Assembly (NCBI RefSeq): GCF_002836205.1
Contig: NZ_PJBE01000012.1
Coordinates: 124,001-188,000 of the forward strand
Origin: Shewanella sp. Choline-02u-19
Lineage (GTDB): Bacteria; Pseudomonadota; Gammaproteobacteria; Enterobacterales; Shewanellaceae
Direction of reading: 5' to 3'
DNA length: 64,000 nt
A program made the translations under genes and the position numbers. Of the stretch, positions 44,985-53,606 are shown one piece after another. The stretch's first letter is position 1, and each line of letters starts with the position of its first letter. A model generated the notes under the pieces. That model was given only the letters and a program-made list of their open reading frames with translations. It had not been told where the DNA came from and ran no database searches.

Positions 44985-45398
44985 ATGAGTAAAGCTATCG
45001 AACAGAACATAGGCAGCGTTGCCTTAGTGGTCGAAAACTATGATGATGCCATTGCGTTTTACACTAAAAAACTGCGGTTTGAACTGATTGAAGACCTTGA
45101 TTTAGGGGGCGGTAAACGTTGGGTATTGATCGCTCCGCCAAACTCTACAGGCACGAGTTTATTATTAGCTCAAGCGAGTAATGAAGAGCAAAAGCGATCT
45201 GTGGGTTATCAAACGGGTGGTCGAGTATTCTTGTTTCTACACACCAATGACTTTTGGCGTGACTATGAGCAGATGAAGGCTAATGGTATCGAGTTTACTG
45301 AAGCACCAAGGTCGGAAGAATATGGCATGGTGGTCGTATTTAAAGATCTTTATGGTACTAAGTGGGATTTATTGCAATTAATTAAAACCACTGCTTAG
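44985..45398 (+). CDS. VOC-family (glyoxalase/bleomycin-resistance fold) protein
   Basis: The product is 137 residues from the ATG at 44985 (GGAG upstream). It has paired beta-alpha-beta-beta-beta units: 'GSVALVVENYDDAIAFYTKKLRFEL' in two parts near the N terminus and 'FTEAPRSEEYGMVVVFKDLYGTKWDLLQ' at the end. The fold usually binds a divalent metal. Substrate and reaction cannot be told; members range from lyases to resistance proteins. Confidence 0.88.
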   Translation: MSKAIEQNIGSVALVVENYDDAIAFYTKKLRFELIEDLDLGGGKRWVLIAPPNSTGTSLLLAQASNEEQKRSVGYQTGGRVFLFLHTNDFWRDYEQMKANGIEFTEAPRSEEYGMVVVFKDLYGTKWDLLQLIKTTA

Positions 45399-45517
45399 GT
45401 GGTGTAAGTCGTAACGCCTTTTTGTTGAATAAACTTTGATACGACTCATTAATGTTTGATATTGAAAATGCTAACGTAATCGACAAGTATATTGAACCGT
45501 TTGGAGTAAGACACCCT

Positions 45518-45874
45518 ATGATTGCTGTCATATTTGAAGTGCAAATAGCAGCGGGAAAATCCGAAGAATACTTGGATATTGCCGCTGAAATTAAACCGCT
45601 GTTAGCTGATATTGATGGTTTTATATCGATTGAACGGTTTCAGAGTTTGACTGACAACAGCAAAATCCTATCATTATCATTTTGGCGTGATGAAGCATCA
45701 ATTCAACAGTGGCGAAATTTAGAATCTCATCGTTATGCTCAAGTAAAAGGGCGTGGCGGAGTCTTTAGTCACTATCGGCTTAGAGTTGCCGGTGTTATTC
45801 GAGATTACGGTATGGAGCAGCGCGAAGAAGCCCCTGATGACAGCCTATTAGCACATCGATCGACTTCAGATTAA
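45518..45874 (+). CDS. Antibiotic biosynthesis monooxygenase (ABM) domain protein
   Basis: The product is 118 residues from the ATG at 45518 (GGAG about 11 bases upstream). A longer frame from 45452 has no ribosome site and extends beyond the family start. Features include 'MIAVIFEVQIAAGKSEEYLDIA', 'DGFISIERFQSLTDNSKILSLSFWRDEASIQQWR' in parts, and 'HRYAQVKGRGGVFSHYRLRVAGV'. These are small dimeric ferredoxin-like proteins, some acting as cofactor-free oxygenases or heme-degrading enzymes. No partner genes indicate a pathway. Confidence 0.85.
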   Translation: MIAVIFEVQIAAGKSEEYLDIAAEIKPLLADIDGFISIERFQSLTDNSKILSLSFWRDEASIQQWRNLESHRYAQVKGRGGVFSHYRLRVAGVIRDYGMEQREEAPDDSLLAHRSTSD

Positions 45875-46157
45875 CGTCGGGGTTTGATTGCTTTATCCGC
45901 TATTTTTTCGTGCTTATCGTTCAGCAAGTGATGATGCTGAAATTACAGTAAACCTGAATATAGGGTTATTTCACATGATGTAAAGTGAAAACTTTTCGAA
46001 TGTTTTCCACTGTAAGTTGATTGCCTTGTGACATCAAAGTCACTAGATTTGAAGCATTGCAGCGGCAAAGCTAGGTTGCCTTGTGATAAGTGTTAAATGT
46101 GTTGTAACGACGCGTGAGTCGATGCCAAAATCATTAAAAAGGATAGTGAGGTCACAG

Positions 46158-46502
46158 ATGGAATTGTTACTCAAAGAGCTAACGGCACGTGGTTACGCTG
46201 CCACACTGAAAGATCGCAGGATAAATGTAAAGCTAGGAGGTCTGTCGAATAACGGCTCAATTTCGTATGATATTTCGCTCAATCGTTATGTTGTCAAAAC
46301 TCATGATTTCATTAACGGCAGTATAAACGCACTGATACTGCTTAATGGCTTGTGGACCTATAAAACATCCGATGCCTTTTCTGGCCCATTCTTCATCGCT
46401 ATGGGGGTGTTTGGATTTTTACTCATTGTTATGACCGAACTAAAGATCAAATCATTACGTGAATTTCTGGACGTGTTTAATCTTGAGTTCGTTGGAAAGT
46501 GA
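46158..46502 (+). CDS. Hypothetical protein with one C-terminal membrane segment
   Basis: The product is 114 residues from the ATG at 46158, which has GAGG 6 bases upstream; a frame from 46083 lacks such a site. The N-terminal part is soluble (about residues 1-55, 'ELLLKELTARGYAATLKDRRINV'). A hydrophobic segment ('SGPFFIAMGVFGFLLIVM') and a short tail follow. I do not recognise it. Confidence 0.6.
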   Translation: MELLLKELTARGYAATLKDRRINVKLGGLSNNGSISYDISLNRYVVKTHDFINGSINALILLNGLWTYKTSDAFSGPFFIAMGVFGFLLIVMTELKIKSLREFLDVFNLEFVGK

Positions 46503-46503
46503 G

Positions 46504-46547
46504 CCCATCCAATTCCCACTGAATCCAGCATCTTCATGCAGGATGGG
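46504..46547. repeat. Intergenic palindromic hairpin, related to the one at 43277
   Basis: CCCATCC (46504-46510) pairs with GGATGGG (46541-46547). The interior contains GAATCCAGCATCTTCATGCA, which shares the AGATGCTG-GATTC block (reverse orientation) with the hairpin at 43277-43324. It may also act as a terminator for the hypothetical gene ending at 46502. Confidence 0.5.
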
Positions 46548-46562
46548 TATATAAACGTTTTG

Positions 46563-46847
46563 CTAAAAGAAAAAGAAATAGGCGATAAGTACAAACGACA
46601 TTAAGGCGCCGATGATCACGGGATAGATCTGATAGCTGTCTCCTGCTCTGCGGGCACGTCTAAAGCACAGGTTAACCAAAATGAGGTTGAAGATCGCGAC
46701 CATTACAGAGGTTATTGCGCCATGGCGAAAAGATATCTCTTTGAGTTCGATGATCAAGTAAATCAAGATGACCCAATCAAACAGAATAAGATAAAGGAAT
46801 AGCTTCTGTAATAAATCGGGTCTTTTGCGCTCATATGGTGCTGGCAT
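46563..46847 (-). CDS. Small membrane protein with three predicted helices
   Basis: The product is 94 residues from the ATG at 46847, which has AAGGAG 6 bases upstream. Hydrophobic segments lie at about residues 15-35, 45-62 and 72-93, with an Arg-rich loop ('CFRRARRAGD'). It lies just beyond the PilZ gene at the end of the lateral flagellar cluster, on the same strand. Whether it belongs to that cluster is unclear. Confidence 0.65.
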   Translation of the reverse strand: MPAPYERKRPDLLQKLFLYLILFDWVILIYLIIELKEISFRHGAITSVMVAIFNLILVNLCFRRARRAGDSYQIYPVIIGALMSFVLIAYFFFF

Positions 46848-46897
46848 AGTGATCTCCTTATTCATCACTGAGTACTTAAGTTATCAATCGGTTTAAT

Positions 46898-47332
46898 CTA
46901 TGCTTTTTGACTCGAGGCAAGGATCTTATTGGTAATCAGAGCGCGCTGCTTTTCGTCCTCTTCCATCCACATAGCACCAATGAAATGTAGCTTGTGGCTG
47001 ATGTTCTGAGTGCGCATCACTTTGATTGAGTAATATACCTCATCGAACCTAAGGTACAGTTCTTGTTTAGGTTTTAACTCACAAATGCTAATGATGCCGA
47101 CGCCACCTAAGCCAACGTTCTTTATATTGGCGATGCCTATTTTGGTTTTTGCCCAACAATAGTCTTTGTATAAAGGCAGAGTCACGCCGTCGCAAGCGAG
47201 TCGAATATCTTGTAGTTCATCATGGCGTAGACTCACCCTGAGGTGTTCCCGGCTGTCGGCATGGTCATGCTGAGGCGTTGGCGTTTTATCTGCAGGGATA
47301 AATTCGCCATGGTTAACTATTGGTTTGTCCAT
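46898..47332 (-). CDS. PilZ-domain protein coupled to the lateral flagellar motor genes
   Basis: The 144-residue protein has the PilZ c-di-GMP motifs RxxxR as RVSLR (32-36) and a second motif NVGLGG (72-77), where the usual Ser of NxSxxG is Gly. A beta-barrel pattern follows. Its start overlaps the end of lafU by 16 bases, so translation is coupled. The obvious idea is a YcgR-like brake that links c-di-GMP to the lateral motor. The N-terminal YcgR domain is missing; the protein is essentially PilZ alone. Confidence 0.85.
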   Translation of the reverse strand: MDKPIVNHGEFIPADKTPTPQHDHADSREHLRVSLRHDELQDIRLACDGVTLPLYKDYCWAKTKIGIANIKNVGLGGVGIISICELKPKQELYLRFDEVYYSIKVMRTQNISHKLHFIGAMWMEEDEKQRALITNKILASSQKA

Positions 47333-48324
47333 GATAAGGGGTATCTCGTCCGTGGTTGATTTGCCTCAGCAATGTGTTTTGCTTTTATAAGGTTCTCTTT
47401 TGGAGCTGGTTTCTCTTGAGGAAGCCCCATCATTTGACGAAGTTGTGTCTCCGCATCCGATGTCATGATGAGCACCTCGATACGGCGGTTTGCAGCTGCA
47501 GCGGGATCATCAACATAGGGAGCTTGATCGGCCATACCAGTAATTTGAATAACTTGCTGACGTTTAAGACCACCGTACTCAAGTACTCTGCGCGCGAGTA
47601 GCGCCCGTTTGCTCGAGAGTTCCCAGTTAGTGAACTTATTACCCGCATAGGGCGTTGAGTCAGTGTGGCCAGAAATCGTGATCTTGTTGTCCACTTTACT
47701 CAATAAAGGGCCGAGCGCCATGAGTAGATCTTCAAAGTAGGGTTTCATCTCCGAGCTACCGCGAGTGAACATAAACTGATGTACATTATCGTGCATCAAT
47801 ATACGCACACCTTGTGGTACCACTTGCAGCTCAACGTTGGCCCCCATGCTGACATCTTTGATTACCTTGTCTATCTCCCTTGCGAGAAACTCTAGTTGCG
47901 CCTGGGTTTCAAACTTGCCTGGCACGAGGGAGTTTAACTCTGGTCCTTTACCCGCATTTGCGTTCTCAGTACCGGATGGAATACGATTATGCAGTGCTGG
48001 ACCACTGCGTGCGACACCAGTAGAAGTGGCCGGTAACACGGCTTGTTGAATGGCGAGATTACCTTGAAAGTCGAGCATTGACGAGGCACTACTTAGGTCA
48101 AATGGATTGACTGAACCTTTAGCATATAAGTCGCCATTGAGGTATTGGACTATCATCGTTCGCTCTTGCTGATCTGCGATTTGCATTATCCATAGCACCA
48201 TAAATAGCGCCATCATGGCTAAGGTGAAGTCGGCAAATGCCACTTTCCAGGCACCACCATGGGCAGCTTTAGCTTTTGAGCGCTGCCTGCGTCGAATAAT
48301 GATTGGCTCTGGTCTAATCGCCAT
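47317..48324 (-). CDS. lafU: Lateral flagellar motor protein LafU (MotB type)
   Basis: The 335-residue protein has a cytoplasmic N terminus, one membrane helix carrying the proton-path Asp ('WKVAFADFTLAMMALFMVLWIM', Asp32), a plug/linker region and a C-terminal OmpA-like peptidoglycan-binding domain ('ITISGHTDSTPYAG', 'NWELSSKRALLARRVL', 'AAANRRIEVLI'). It anchors the stator to the cell wall. It starts in the stop codon of lafT (TAATG overlap). MotB-type lateral stators use protons in Vibrio; ion choice here is inferred. Confidence 0.95.
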   Translation of the reverse strand: MAIRPEPIIIRRRQRSKAKAAHGGAWKVAFADFTLAMMALFMVLWIMQIADQQERTMIVQYLNGDLYAKGSVNPFDLSSASSMLDFQGNLAIQQAVLPATSTGVARSGPALHNRIPSGTENANAGKGPELNSLVPGKFETQAQLEFLAREIDKVIKDVSMGANVELQVVPQGVRILMHDNVHQFMFTRGSSEMKPYFEDLLMALGPLLSKVDNKITISGHTDSTPYAGNKFTNWELSSKRALLARRVLEYGGLKRQQVIQITGMADQAPYVDDPAAAANRRIEVLIMTSDAETQLRQMMGLPQEKPAPKENLIKAKHIAEANQPRTRYPLSWTNQ

Positions 48325-49181
48325 TAGCTTTTCTGTTCCTGCATCCAGCGCTCAAGTTCAACAAAGGTTGGACGGTTTTCACTCTGAATTTGTTTACGAC
48401 CTGCATCAATCGCCAACATCGGCGGTTTACCCTTAGCAAAGGCTGCCAAGACTGCGGCAACACACCGCATTTGTGCCGATTTTCGTTCGACTAAATGTTC
48501 AAGTGCTTTGGAGAGTGGATCAAATATGCAGTAGCAGGCAAAGATACCGATGAAAGTCCCCACAAGTGCTGCGGCTACTTTGACACCAATCATGGTAATA
48601 GGACCATCGATATTCGACATGGTAATAATAATTCCCATCACTGCCGCCAGGATGCCAAAGCCTGGCATCGCCTCTGCGACCTTACTGAGGGCGTAAGATG
48701 GGCGCATTCTATCTTCATCAATACGGTGGATCTCTTCATCTAGCATGTGTTCTAAATCATGAGGTGAAAGCTTGCCAATAGACTGTAGTCTTAGATTGTC
48801 GATGAGAAAGTTGAGTACATTTGGGTGCTCAAGTACCGCTGGATACATGAGGAATAGTGAGCTTTCGTTTGGTTTTTCAATATGATCGTCGAGTACTCGT
48901 AGGCCTTGAGATTGAATCTGCGACATCAACATGTTCAATAAGCCAAACAGTTGTGGATAGAGTTCAGGGTCCTCTTGGTCGACTTTGACTAGCTCTTTGA
49001 GCTGCTCATACATATCAATGAGTACAGATTTGGGATTAGCAATAACCAGTGCGCCACTGCCAGCACCAAAAATGATGAGTATTTCTGCGGGTTGCCAAAG
49101 AGAGAACAATGTTCCACCCGCCCATACATACCCACCAAATACTGACAAGAGGATGACTACTAGCCCTAACAGTTTGCTCAT
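48324..49181 (-). CDS. lafT: Lateral flagellar motor protein LafT (MotA type)
   Basis: The 285-residue protein has four membrane helices ('LLGLVVILLSVFGGYVWAGG', 'EILIIFGAGSGALVIA', then 'MPGFGILAAVMGIIITM' and 'VGTFIGIFACYCIFDPLSKALE' near residues 170-225). The conserved cytoplasmic loop between helices 2 and 3 contains charged residues for rotor contact. This is the MotA pattern. It partners with LafU, encoded next with a 1-base overlap, to form the stator. Confidence 0.95.
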   Translation of the reverse strand: MSKLLGLVVILLSVFGGYVWAGGTLFSLWQPAEILIIFGAGSGALVIANPKSVLIDMYEQLKELVKVDQEDPELYPQLFGLLNMLMSQIQSQGLRVLDDHIEKPNESSLFLMYPAVLEHPNVLNFLIDNLRLQSIGKLSPHDLEHMLDEEIHRIDEDRMRPSYALSKVAEAMPGFGILAAVMGIIITMSNIDGPITMIGVKVAAALVGTFIGIFACYCIFDPLSKALEHLVERKSAQMRCVAAVLAAFAKGKPPMLAIDAGRKQIQSENRPTFVELERWMQEQKS

Positions 49182-49195
49182 ACTATCTCACCTGT

Positions 49196-49918
49196 TTACC
49201 GTTCCCATTGTTGATAGATGCTCTTAAGTTGTTTCACTGCTTGCTTATGCAGTTGGCAAATTCGAGTTTCTGTCAGTCCTAAGGTTGCGGCAATTTCTTT
49301 TAAATTGAGTTCATGCTGATAGTAAAGCGACAGGATCACCTGTTCTCTTTTGTTTAATTTTGAAATGGCTTGAAATAAACACTCTTTTGCTGAAAATTGC
49401 TCCAAAACATCATTTTTATCGACAAAATGTCCACCGTCACTGACCAGTTCATCTAGGCTACGCATCGACTCGGATTGTGACGCAAATAAGCGTTCACGAT
49501 AGGCGGTTTCGTTTAACCCCATCGCTTCGGCGACCTCTTTATCTGTTGGTTGACGAGCTAATAGTCGTGTGAGCTTTCTGACGGTGTCATTTAACTCATG
49601 GGCTTGCTGTCTCACAGGACGTGGTCGCCAATCTTGGCGACGAAGCTCATCTAAAATTGCACCGCGAATTCGCAGTCCAGCAAAAGAGATAAAACCATTA
49701 TCGTACTCGCCGGGATAACGTCTGGCAGATTCTAGAAGCGCCATCATCCCGATCTGTTCCATATCCTCTTTAGCTAACACCGAGCCGCAATGGCTTCTCA
49801 ATTTTGATACTGAGCGCTTCACTAAAGGTAGGTATTGCATCATCACCTGACTTTCAGATAGACGATTAACAGCGATATCTCCACTTGCTTCTTGGTAGGC
49901 TGATTGAGCTGTATTCAT
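49196..49918 (-). CDS. lafS: Lateral flagellar sigma-28 factor LafS (FliA type)
   Basis: The 240-residue sigma factor has region 2 ('LAKEDMEQIGMMALLESARRY', 'FISFAGLRIRGAILDELRRQDW'), region 3 ('DTVRKLTRLLARQPTDKEVAEAMGL') and region 4 ('LNKREQVILSLYYQHELNLKEIAATLGLTETRICQLHKQ'), the FliA architecture. It would transcribe the late lateral genes such as lafA and the motor genes. It lies between the FliL homologue and the motor genes, as in Vibrio laf clusters. No anti-sigma FlgM is in the window. Confidence 0.95.
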   Translation of the reverse strand: MNTAQSAYQEASGDIAVNRLSESQVMMQYLPLVKRSVSKLRSHCGSVLAKEDMEQIGMMALLESARRYPGEYDNGFISFAGLRIRGAILDELRRQDWRPRPVRQQAHELNDTVRKLTRLLARQPTDKEVAEAMGLNETAYRERLFASQSESMRSLDELVSDGGHFVDKNDVLEQFSAKECLFQAISKLNKREQVILSLYYQHELNLKEIAATLGLTETRICQLHKQAVKQLKSIYQQWER

Positions 49919-49930
49919 GGCATATGGCCT

Positions 49931-50386
49931 TTATTGAATGACCATACGAGTAAACAACACATCGTCTAATTCGATGGCGAAGTCATTTTCGGCTAGCACG
50001 AGTGATAACAGGATATGCGCCTCTTTTTGCAGCGACTCAAGCTGCTGCGCATTATTGAGTTCATTGAAGTGTTTCTTTGAAAACATCTTCATTAAGGAGT
50101 TTTTAATCACAGGATCGGCTTTTTTAATGGTGTTAGCTGCATTGTTTGAACGGCTTTTAAACGCCATTTCTAACAGTAGATAGTGCGGATATTCATCGCC
50201 CGGAATAGAGATGACAAATTTATCTAATGGGTAGAATTTTGCTAATTTAATTTCTGGCTCTTGGGTTAAGAAAGGGCCTCCAATGAGCGTTGGAGATTGC
50301 CAGCCAACCCAAAATATGGCGGCTGTCCAAACCGTGATGAAGAGAAAAAAGCTGATCCGTTTACGGGCGTTTTTAGTGAGTGGCAT
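49931..50386 (-). CDS. lafF: Lateral FliL-like protein (LafF)
   Basis: The 151-residue protein has a cytoplasmic start, one membrane helix (about residues 11-28) and a periplasmic domain. The ending 'AENDFAIELDDVLFTRMVIQ' is the FliL C-terminal pattern. FliL surrounds the stator and supports torque. Order between the FliK homologue and lafS matches LafF of known lateral clusters. The sequence is divergent, so the call leans on position and the C-terminal motif. Confidence 0.82.
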   Translation of the reverse strand: MPLTKNARKRISFFLFITVWTAAIFWVGWQSPTLIGGPFLTQEPEIKLAKFYPLDKFVISIPGDEYPHYLLLEMAFKSRSNNAANTIKKADPVIKNSLMKMFSKKHFNELNNAQQLESLQKEAHILLSLVLAENDFAIELDDVLFTRMVIQ

Positions 50387-50401
50387 GATGGGATCCTTAA
50401 A

Positions 50402-51505
50402 TTATGCGAGTAGATCAACTTGATCTCGTTGGGAAATCTCAGTTGTCATTGGCTGAGCTTCCTGCTGGCTAGCGGCGGCTATGGCCGACTTCGAACCCTG
50501 CTGTGTTTGTTCTTGTGGTGACTCGCCGTGGCTGATATCGACGTCAATTTGGCCGCCATGATCTGCGGCTAGCTCGGCGCGTAGCCTGTCTAGCCCAGTT
50601 AATAGTGCATCGCGCACCGCAGCGTTGGCTGCGTGCATCTGGATATGTAATTTATCGCCATCAAGACGGATATTGAGCTCAATTTTTCCGAGTTCTGGCG
50701 GGTCGAGTCTGAGCTCTGCTTGTTTGATCTGTTGATCAATTTGAAAGCGTAATTGTTCACGCAATGGTGACAGCATTTCGTGGGCCTGCTGCAGCATAGG
50801 TGCGGCTTGAGAAACGGACACTGGCCCCCACTGTGCAACGGCACTATTCGCTCGGGTATTTGTCGCGAGTATTTGATGAGTGGATTCAATTGTATCGATA
50901 CTGGCGCTATCAACTTGTTTGGCTATAAATGCCGTTGCTAACTGAGTGGCGCTTAAGAATGGATTCATACTGTCAGGCTTAACCGCACTGCTATTGAAGG
51001 TCGACCCAGGGCTGCTATTGGCGAAGTTTGTTGCTAGCGCAGCGGTATGGGCTTTGTCATTAGCGGCTGTTGTACTTGTTAATGGCTGGCCGCTTGTCTG
51101 TGCAGTTTGAATAGATGTTTGGCTGCTTAACTCTTGTGTAAACGGATTGACTGTTGAGGTATAAGTGCTAGCGAAATGCAAAGGCTTAACAGTATTGTCC
51201 AGTCCCAGCGTGGCGTTTTGGCTTGCTAAGTCTATTACGTTAGCGCGCTGAAAACTCTCGTCTGTTAAAGGTCCACCTGACATTGAAATAGTGTTGGCTA
51301 TTTGCCCTGAAATATCACCATTGATACTGACGTTTTGTGGCTGCCTTGGCTGCGGCAATATCAATGAGAACGGCGCTGAATCGGTCGCCGATTGCTCTAG
51401 ATCATGGGAATAAGCTTGGTCAACAGGCTCTTTAATATGGCTGACTCGTGCTGAATTAACGGCCGGTGTTGTGCTTAATGCACTTGGTAAAATGGGACTA
51501 GTCAT
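50402..51505 (-). CDS. lafE: Lateral hook-length control protein, FliK type (LafE)
   Basis: The product is 367 residues from the ATG at 51505; the open frame back to 51631 runs through the preceding gene and is not the start. The N-terminal two thirds are Ser/Thr/Gln-rich and low in order. The C-terminal domain holds the FliK signature 'AELRLDPPELGKIELNIRLDGDKLHIQMHA' (split), 'VRDALLTGLDRLRAELA'. FliK measures hook length and switches export specificity. It overlaps the FliT-like gene by 8 bases. Confidence 0.92.
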   Translation of the reverse strand: MTSPILPSALSTTPAVNSARVSHIKEPVDQAYSHDLEQSATDSAPFSLILPQPRQPQNVSINGDISGQIANTISMSGGPLTDESFQRANVIDLASQNATLGLDNTVKPLHFASTYTSTVNPFTQELSSQTSIQTAQTSGQPLTSTTAANDKAHTAALATNFANSSPGSTFNSSAVKPDSMNPFLSATQLATAFIAKQVDSASIDTIESTHQILATNTRANSAVAQWGPVSVSQAAPMLQQAHEMLSPLREQLRFQIDQQIKQAELRLDPPELGKIELNIRLDGDKLHIQMHAANAAVRDALLTGLDRLRAELAADHGGQIDVDISHGESPQEQTQQGSKSAIAAASQQEAQPMTTEISQRDQVDLLA

Positions 51506-51824
51506 TGGTGACTCCAGCGCTGGCACAGGTAAATTGGTAAGCAGCAAGGCCGTCTTGCTGCTGTTCAAATTGAGCCATCTCTTGCTTGATCTTGCCTTGT
51601 GCTTGTCGTAACTGCTGCACAATTTTTGCATGGCTTTGCGCTAATGATTGGCGTGCAAGTACCTGTGAGCGAGAGTGTGGCTTGCCCGCTTTTTTAAGGG
51701 CATTGCACATCTTTTCATTCACTATCACTAGCTTTTCCCAGTCTTCAGCGCGCGCGTGAAACGCCAGTGCTTTTTCAAACTGTTGCCACTGCTCAATTGA
51801 GATTGGCCCAACCTGCTCTGACAT
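51498..51824 (-). CDS. lafD: Lateral FliT-like export chaperone (LafD)
   Basis: The 108-residue product is almost all helix and Gln/Ala/Lys-rich ('WQQFEKALAFHARAEDWEKLV', 'LRQAQGKIKQEMAQFEQQQD'). It lies between the FliS- and FliK-type genes, where lateral clusters encode the cap-protein chaperone. Overlaps on both sides (32 bases with FliS, 8 with FliK) indicate tight coupling. Sequence identity to FliT is weak, so position carries most of the call. Confidence 0.75.
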   Translation of the reverse strand: MSEQVGPISIEQWQQFEKALAFHARAEDWEKLVIVNEKMCNALKKAGKPHSRSQVLARQSLAQSHAKIVQQLRQAQGKIKQEMAQFEQQQDGLAAYQFTCASAGVTND

Positions 51825-52173
51825 CGGTAATCACCTTTGTTATGGGTTCTAGGGCTGCAACGCTATTTTCAACGCTCGCGGTGACCAATTGCCGACTGCA
51901 GTAGTCATAAAGGTGGTTGAGTCCTGCCGCGACCTTGCCGCCGTTTTCAATATCGAGCATGGAGTCGAGGCCATGGACGATATTGAGACATTTGTTGATA
52001 CTCTGACCTTTATCTTCAAAGCTCTTACGCTGCATAAAACCACTGGCACGTTGGATCTCCTCTAAGAGGCCATCGAGCAGCATCCGTACCATTTCATGTG
52101 GATTAGCGGCAGCGGCTCGGGCGTCTAATGAGGTCTGTTTGTAAGCATTAAAGGGATCGTGCTCATTCAACAT
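51793..52173 (-). CDS. lafC: Lateral flagellin export chaperone, FliS type (LafC)
   Basis: The 126-residue protein has the FliS pattern 'YKQTSLDARAAAANPHEMVRMLLDGLLEEIQRA' (in parts), then 'KSFEDKGQSINKCLNIVHGLDSMLDIENGGKVAAGLNHLYDY' (in parts). FliS binds the C terminus of unassembled flagellin and keeps it from polymerising in the cytoplasm. It is 13 bases downstream of the cap gene. Confidence 0.93.
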   Translation of the reverse strand: MLNEHDPFNAYKQTSLDARAAAANPHEMVRMLLDGLLEEIQRASGFMQRKSFEDKGQSINKCLNIVHGLDSMLDIENGGKVAAGLNHLYDYCSRQLVTASVENSVAALEPITKVITDVRAGWANLN

Positions 52174-52186
52174 TGGTTAGCATTCC

Positions 52187-53566
52187 TTAATTAAACAGCA
52201 TGCTAGCTGAGTTAAGTTGGTTAATGGTGTTTTCCATTGCGGTGAACTGAGACAGGTAAATTTGGTACCTCTGCTTCATCTGATAGTCATGGCGAGACAT
52301 GCTGTCTTCAACGCGTTCAATTTGGCTATCTAGGTTGTTTTGCTTAAGATCGAGATAACCATTGGACTGAGTGAATGGTTCGATAATAGTGTCTATTCTA
52401 TCGATGAAGCTGTTATCGGCAGTGAACATCTCTTTTAAGGCCGCGGGATCATCTTTAAGTGCTTGGGTCAGCTTATCTTCATCGATATCAAGCTCACCAC
52501 TACGGTTCATCTCAATACCAATGTCAGATAAGCGCATACCGTTTGGTGCGGCTTCGAATACGCTATTGCGCATACTGGCTTGCAGCATTCTTAATGTAGA
52601 GTCACCTTTGAGGGCACCGAGCTGATCTTCTGTGACAGATGATGGCTTATCATCTTCATCATCATCGTCTTTATCTTTGTCGTCAGTGTCCTTATCGTTT
52701 TCTTTGGCCTCATCGACGACGCTACTGCCCATAGAACGGGTAAGCTGATTAATTTGGTTCATCAGGTCATTGAAAGACTCGACAAAGTCCTTAACCGCAT
52801 CTTCACTGCTGCTGGTGTCAGATTCGATTTTTATGGTGCTGCTTTCGCCCGCCGAGTGTGTTTTGTTCAGCTCTATTGATACACCATCAATAACGTTACT
52901 TAAGTAGTTACTGCTACTCGTGATATCGATACCATTGAGCACTATCTCTGCGTCTTGCGCCGCTTTACGTTGGTTCATGCCCCAATCAACACCGTCCATC
53001 TCAACTTTGAGCGTACTGTCTTTACCTGATTCTGAGGAGGTCATCATTAACTCGACACCGCCACCCGTTCTGACGAGTGAGGCTTGTACTCCAGGGTTAT
53101 CTGGGTGTGAGTTAATGGCATCACGAAGATCATTCACGGTGCGAGTGCCGTCAGCATTAAGCACTGCCATATCTATCTCTATAGTGTCAGCGATATCGGG
53201 GCCGACCTGGATGCTTAATAAACCACTCGCGGGGAGTAAGTCGGTTTCACTGGCAAAGCTTTTAGTCAGCTGATGGGCTTGAGCGAGTTGCTTGACGGTT
53301 AGATCATAGGTGCCCGTGGGAGCATCACTGTCGACTGTTATCGCGGCGTTCTCATCACTGATTGATGAGGTTTTACTTTCAAAGGCATCACCATTAATCT
53401 TTTCTAGATTACTGGTCATTTTATTGAGGCTACGCTCCAATAACTCATAGGCATCAATTTGTGTTTGATGCTTGGTTAAATTGGTTTTAAATAGTTGATC
53501 TTTCCCCATTCTTTCTGCTGAAATGAGTTGTTCAGCAAAAGATGCACCGTTCATACCTGAAATCAT
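52187..53566 (-). CDS. lafB: Lateral flagellar cap protein, FliD type (LafB)
   Basis: The 459-residue protein has the FliD N terminus ('RTLNKMTSNLEKINGDAFESK'-like 'RSLNKMTSNLEKI') and a middle domain with a Lys/Asp-rich stretch ('KENDKDTDDKDKDDDDEDD', about 285-305). The C-terminal 'QRYQIYLSQFTAMENTINQLNSASMLF' coiled segment is diagnostic of FliD (split here). It caps the growing filament. The acidic insert is an unusual surface patch. AGGAGGATCAA precedes the ATG, and a sigma-54 promoter lies just upstream. Confidence 0.94.
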   Translation of the reverse strand: MISGMNGASFAEQLISAERMGKDQLFKTNLTKHQTQIDAYELLERSLNKMTSNLEKINGDAFESKTSSISDENAAITVDSDAPTGTYDLTVKQLAQAHQLTKSFASETDLLPASGLLSIQVGPDIADTIEIDMAVLNADGTRTVNDLRDAINSHPDNPGVQASLVRTGGGVELMMTSSESGKDSTLKVEMDGVDWGMNQRKAAQDAEIVLNGIDITSSSNYLSNVIDGVSIELNKTHSAGESSTIKIESDTSSSEDAVKDFVESFNDLMNQINQLTRSMGSSVVDEAKENDKDTDDKDKDDDDEDDKPSSVTEDQLGALKGDSTLRMLQASMRNSVFEAAPNGMRLSDIGIEMNRSGELDIDEDKLTQALKDDPAALKEMFTADNSFIDRIDTIIEPFTQSNGYLDLKQNNLDSQIERVEDSMSRHDYQMKQRYQIYLSQFTAMENTINQLNSASMLFN

Positions 53567-53590
53567 TTGATCCTCCTATAATGATACTTT

Positions 53591-53606
53591 TGCAATCTCT
53601 GTACCA
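53591..53606 (-). promoter_or_regulatory. Sigma-54 promoter of the lafB operon
   Basis: On the minus strand TGGTAC-AGAGA-TTGCA matches the sigma-54 consensus TGGCAC-N5-TTGCA with one mismatch, and the GG and GC dinucleotides are exactly 10 bases apart. Transcription would start near 53580, some 15 bases before the lafB start codon. It fits control by a LafK-type activator, as in Vibrio lateral systems. Confidence 0.72.
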
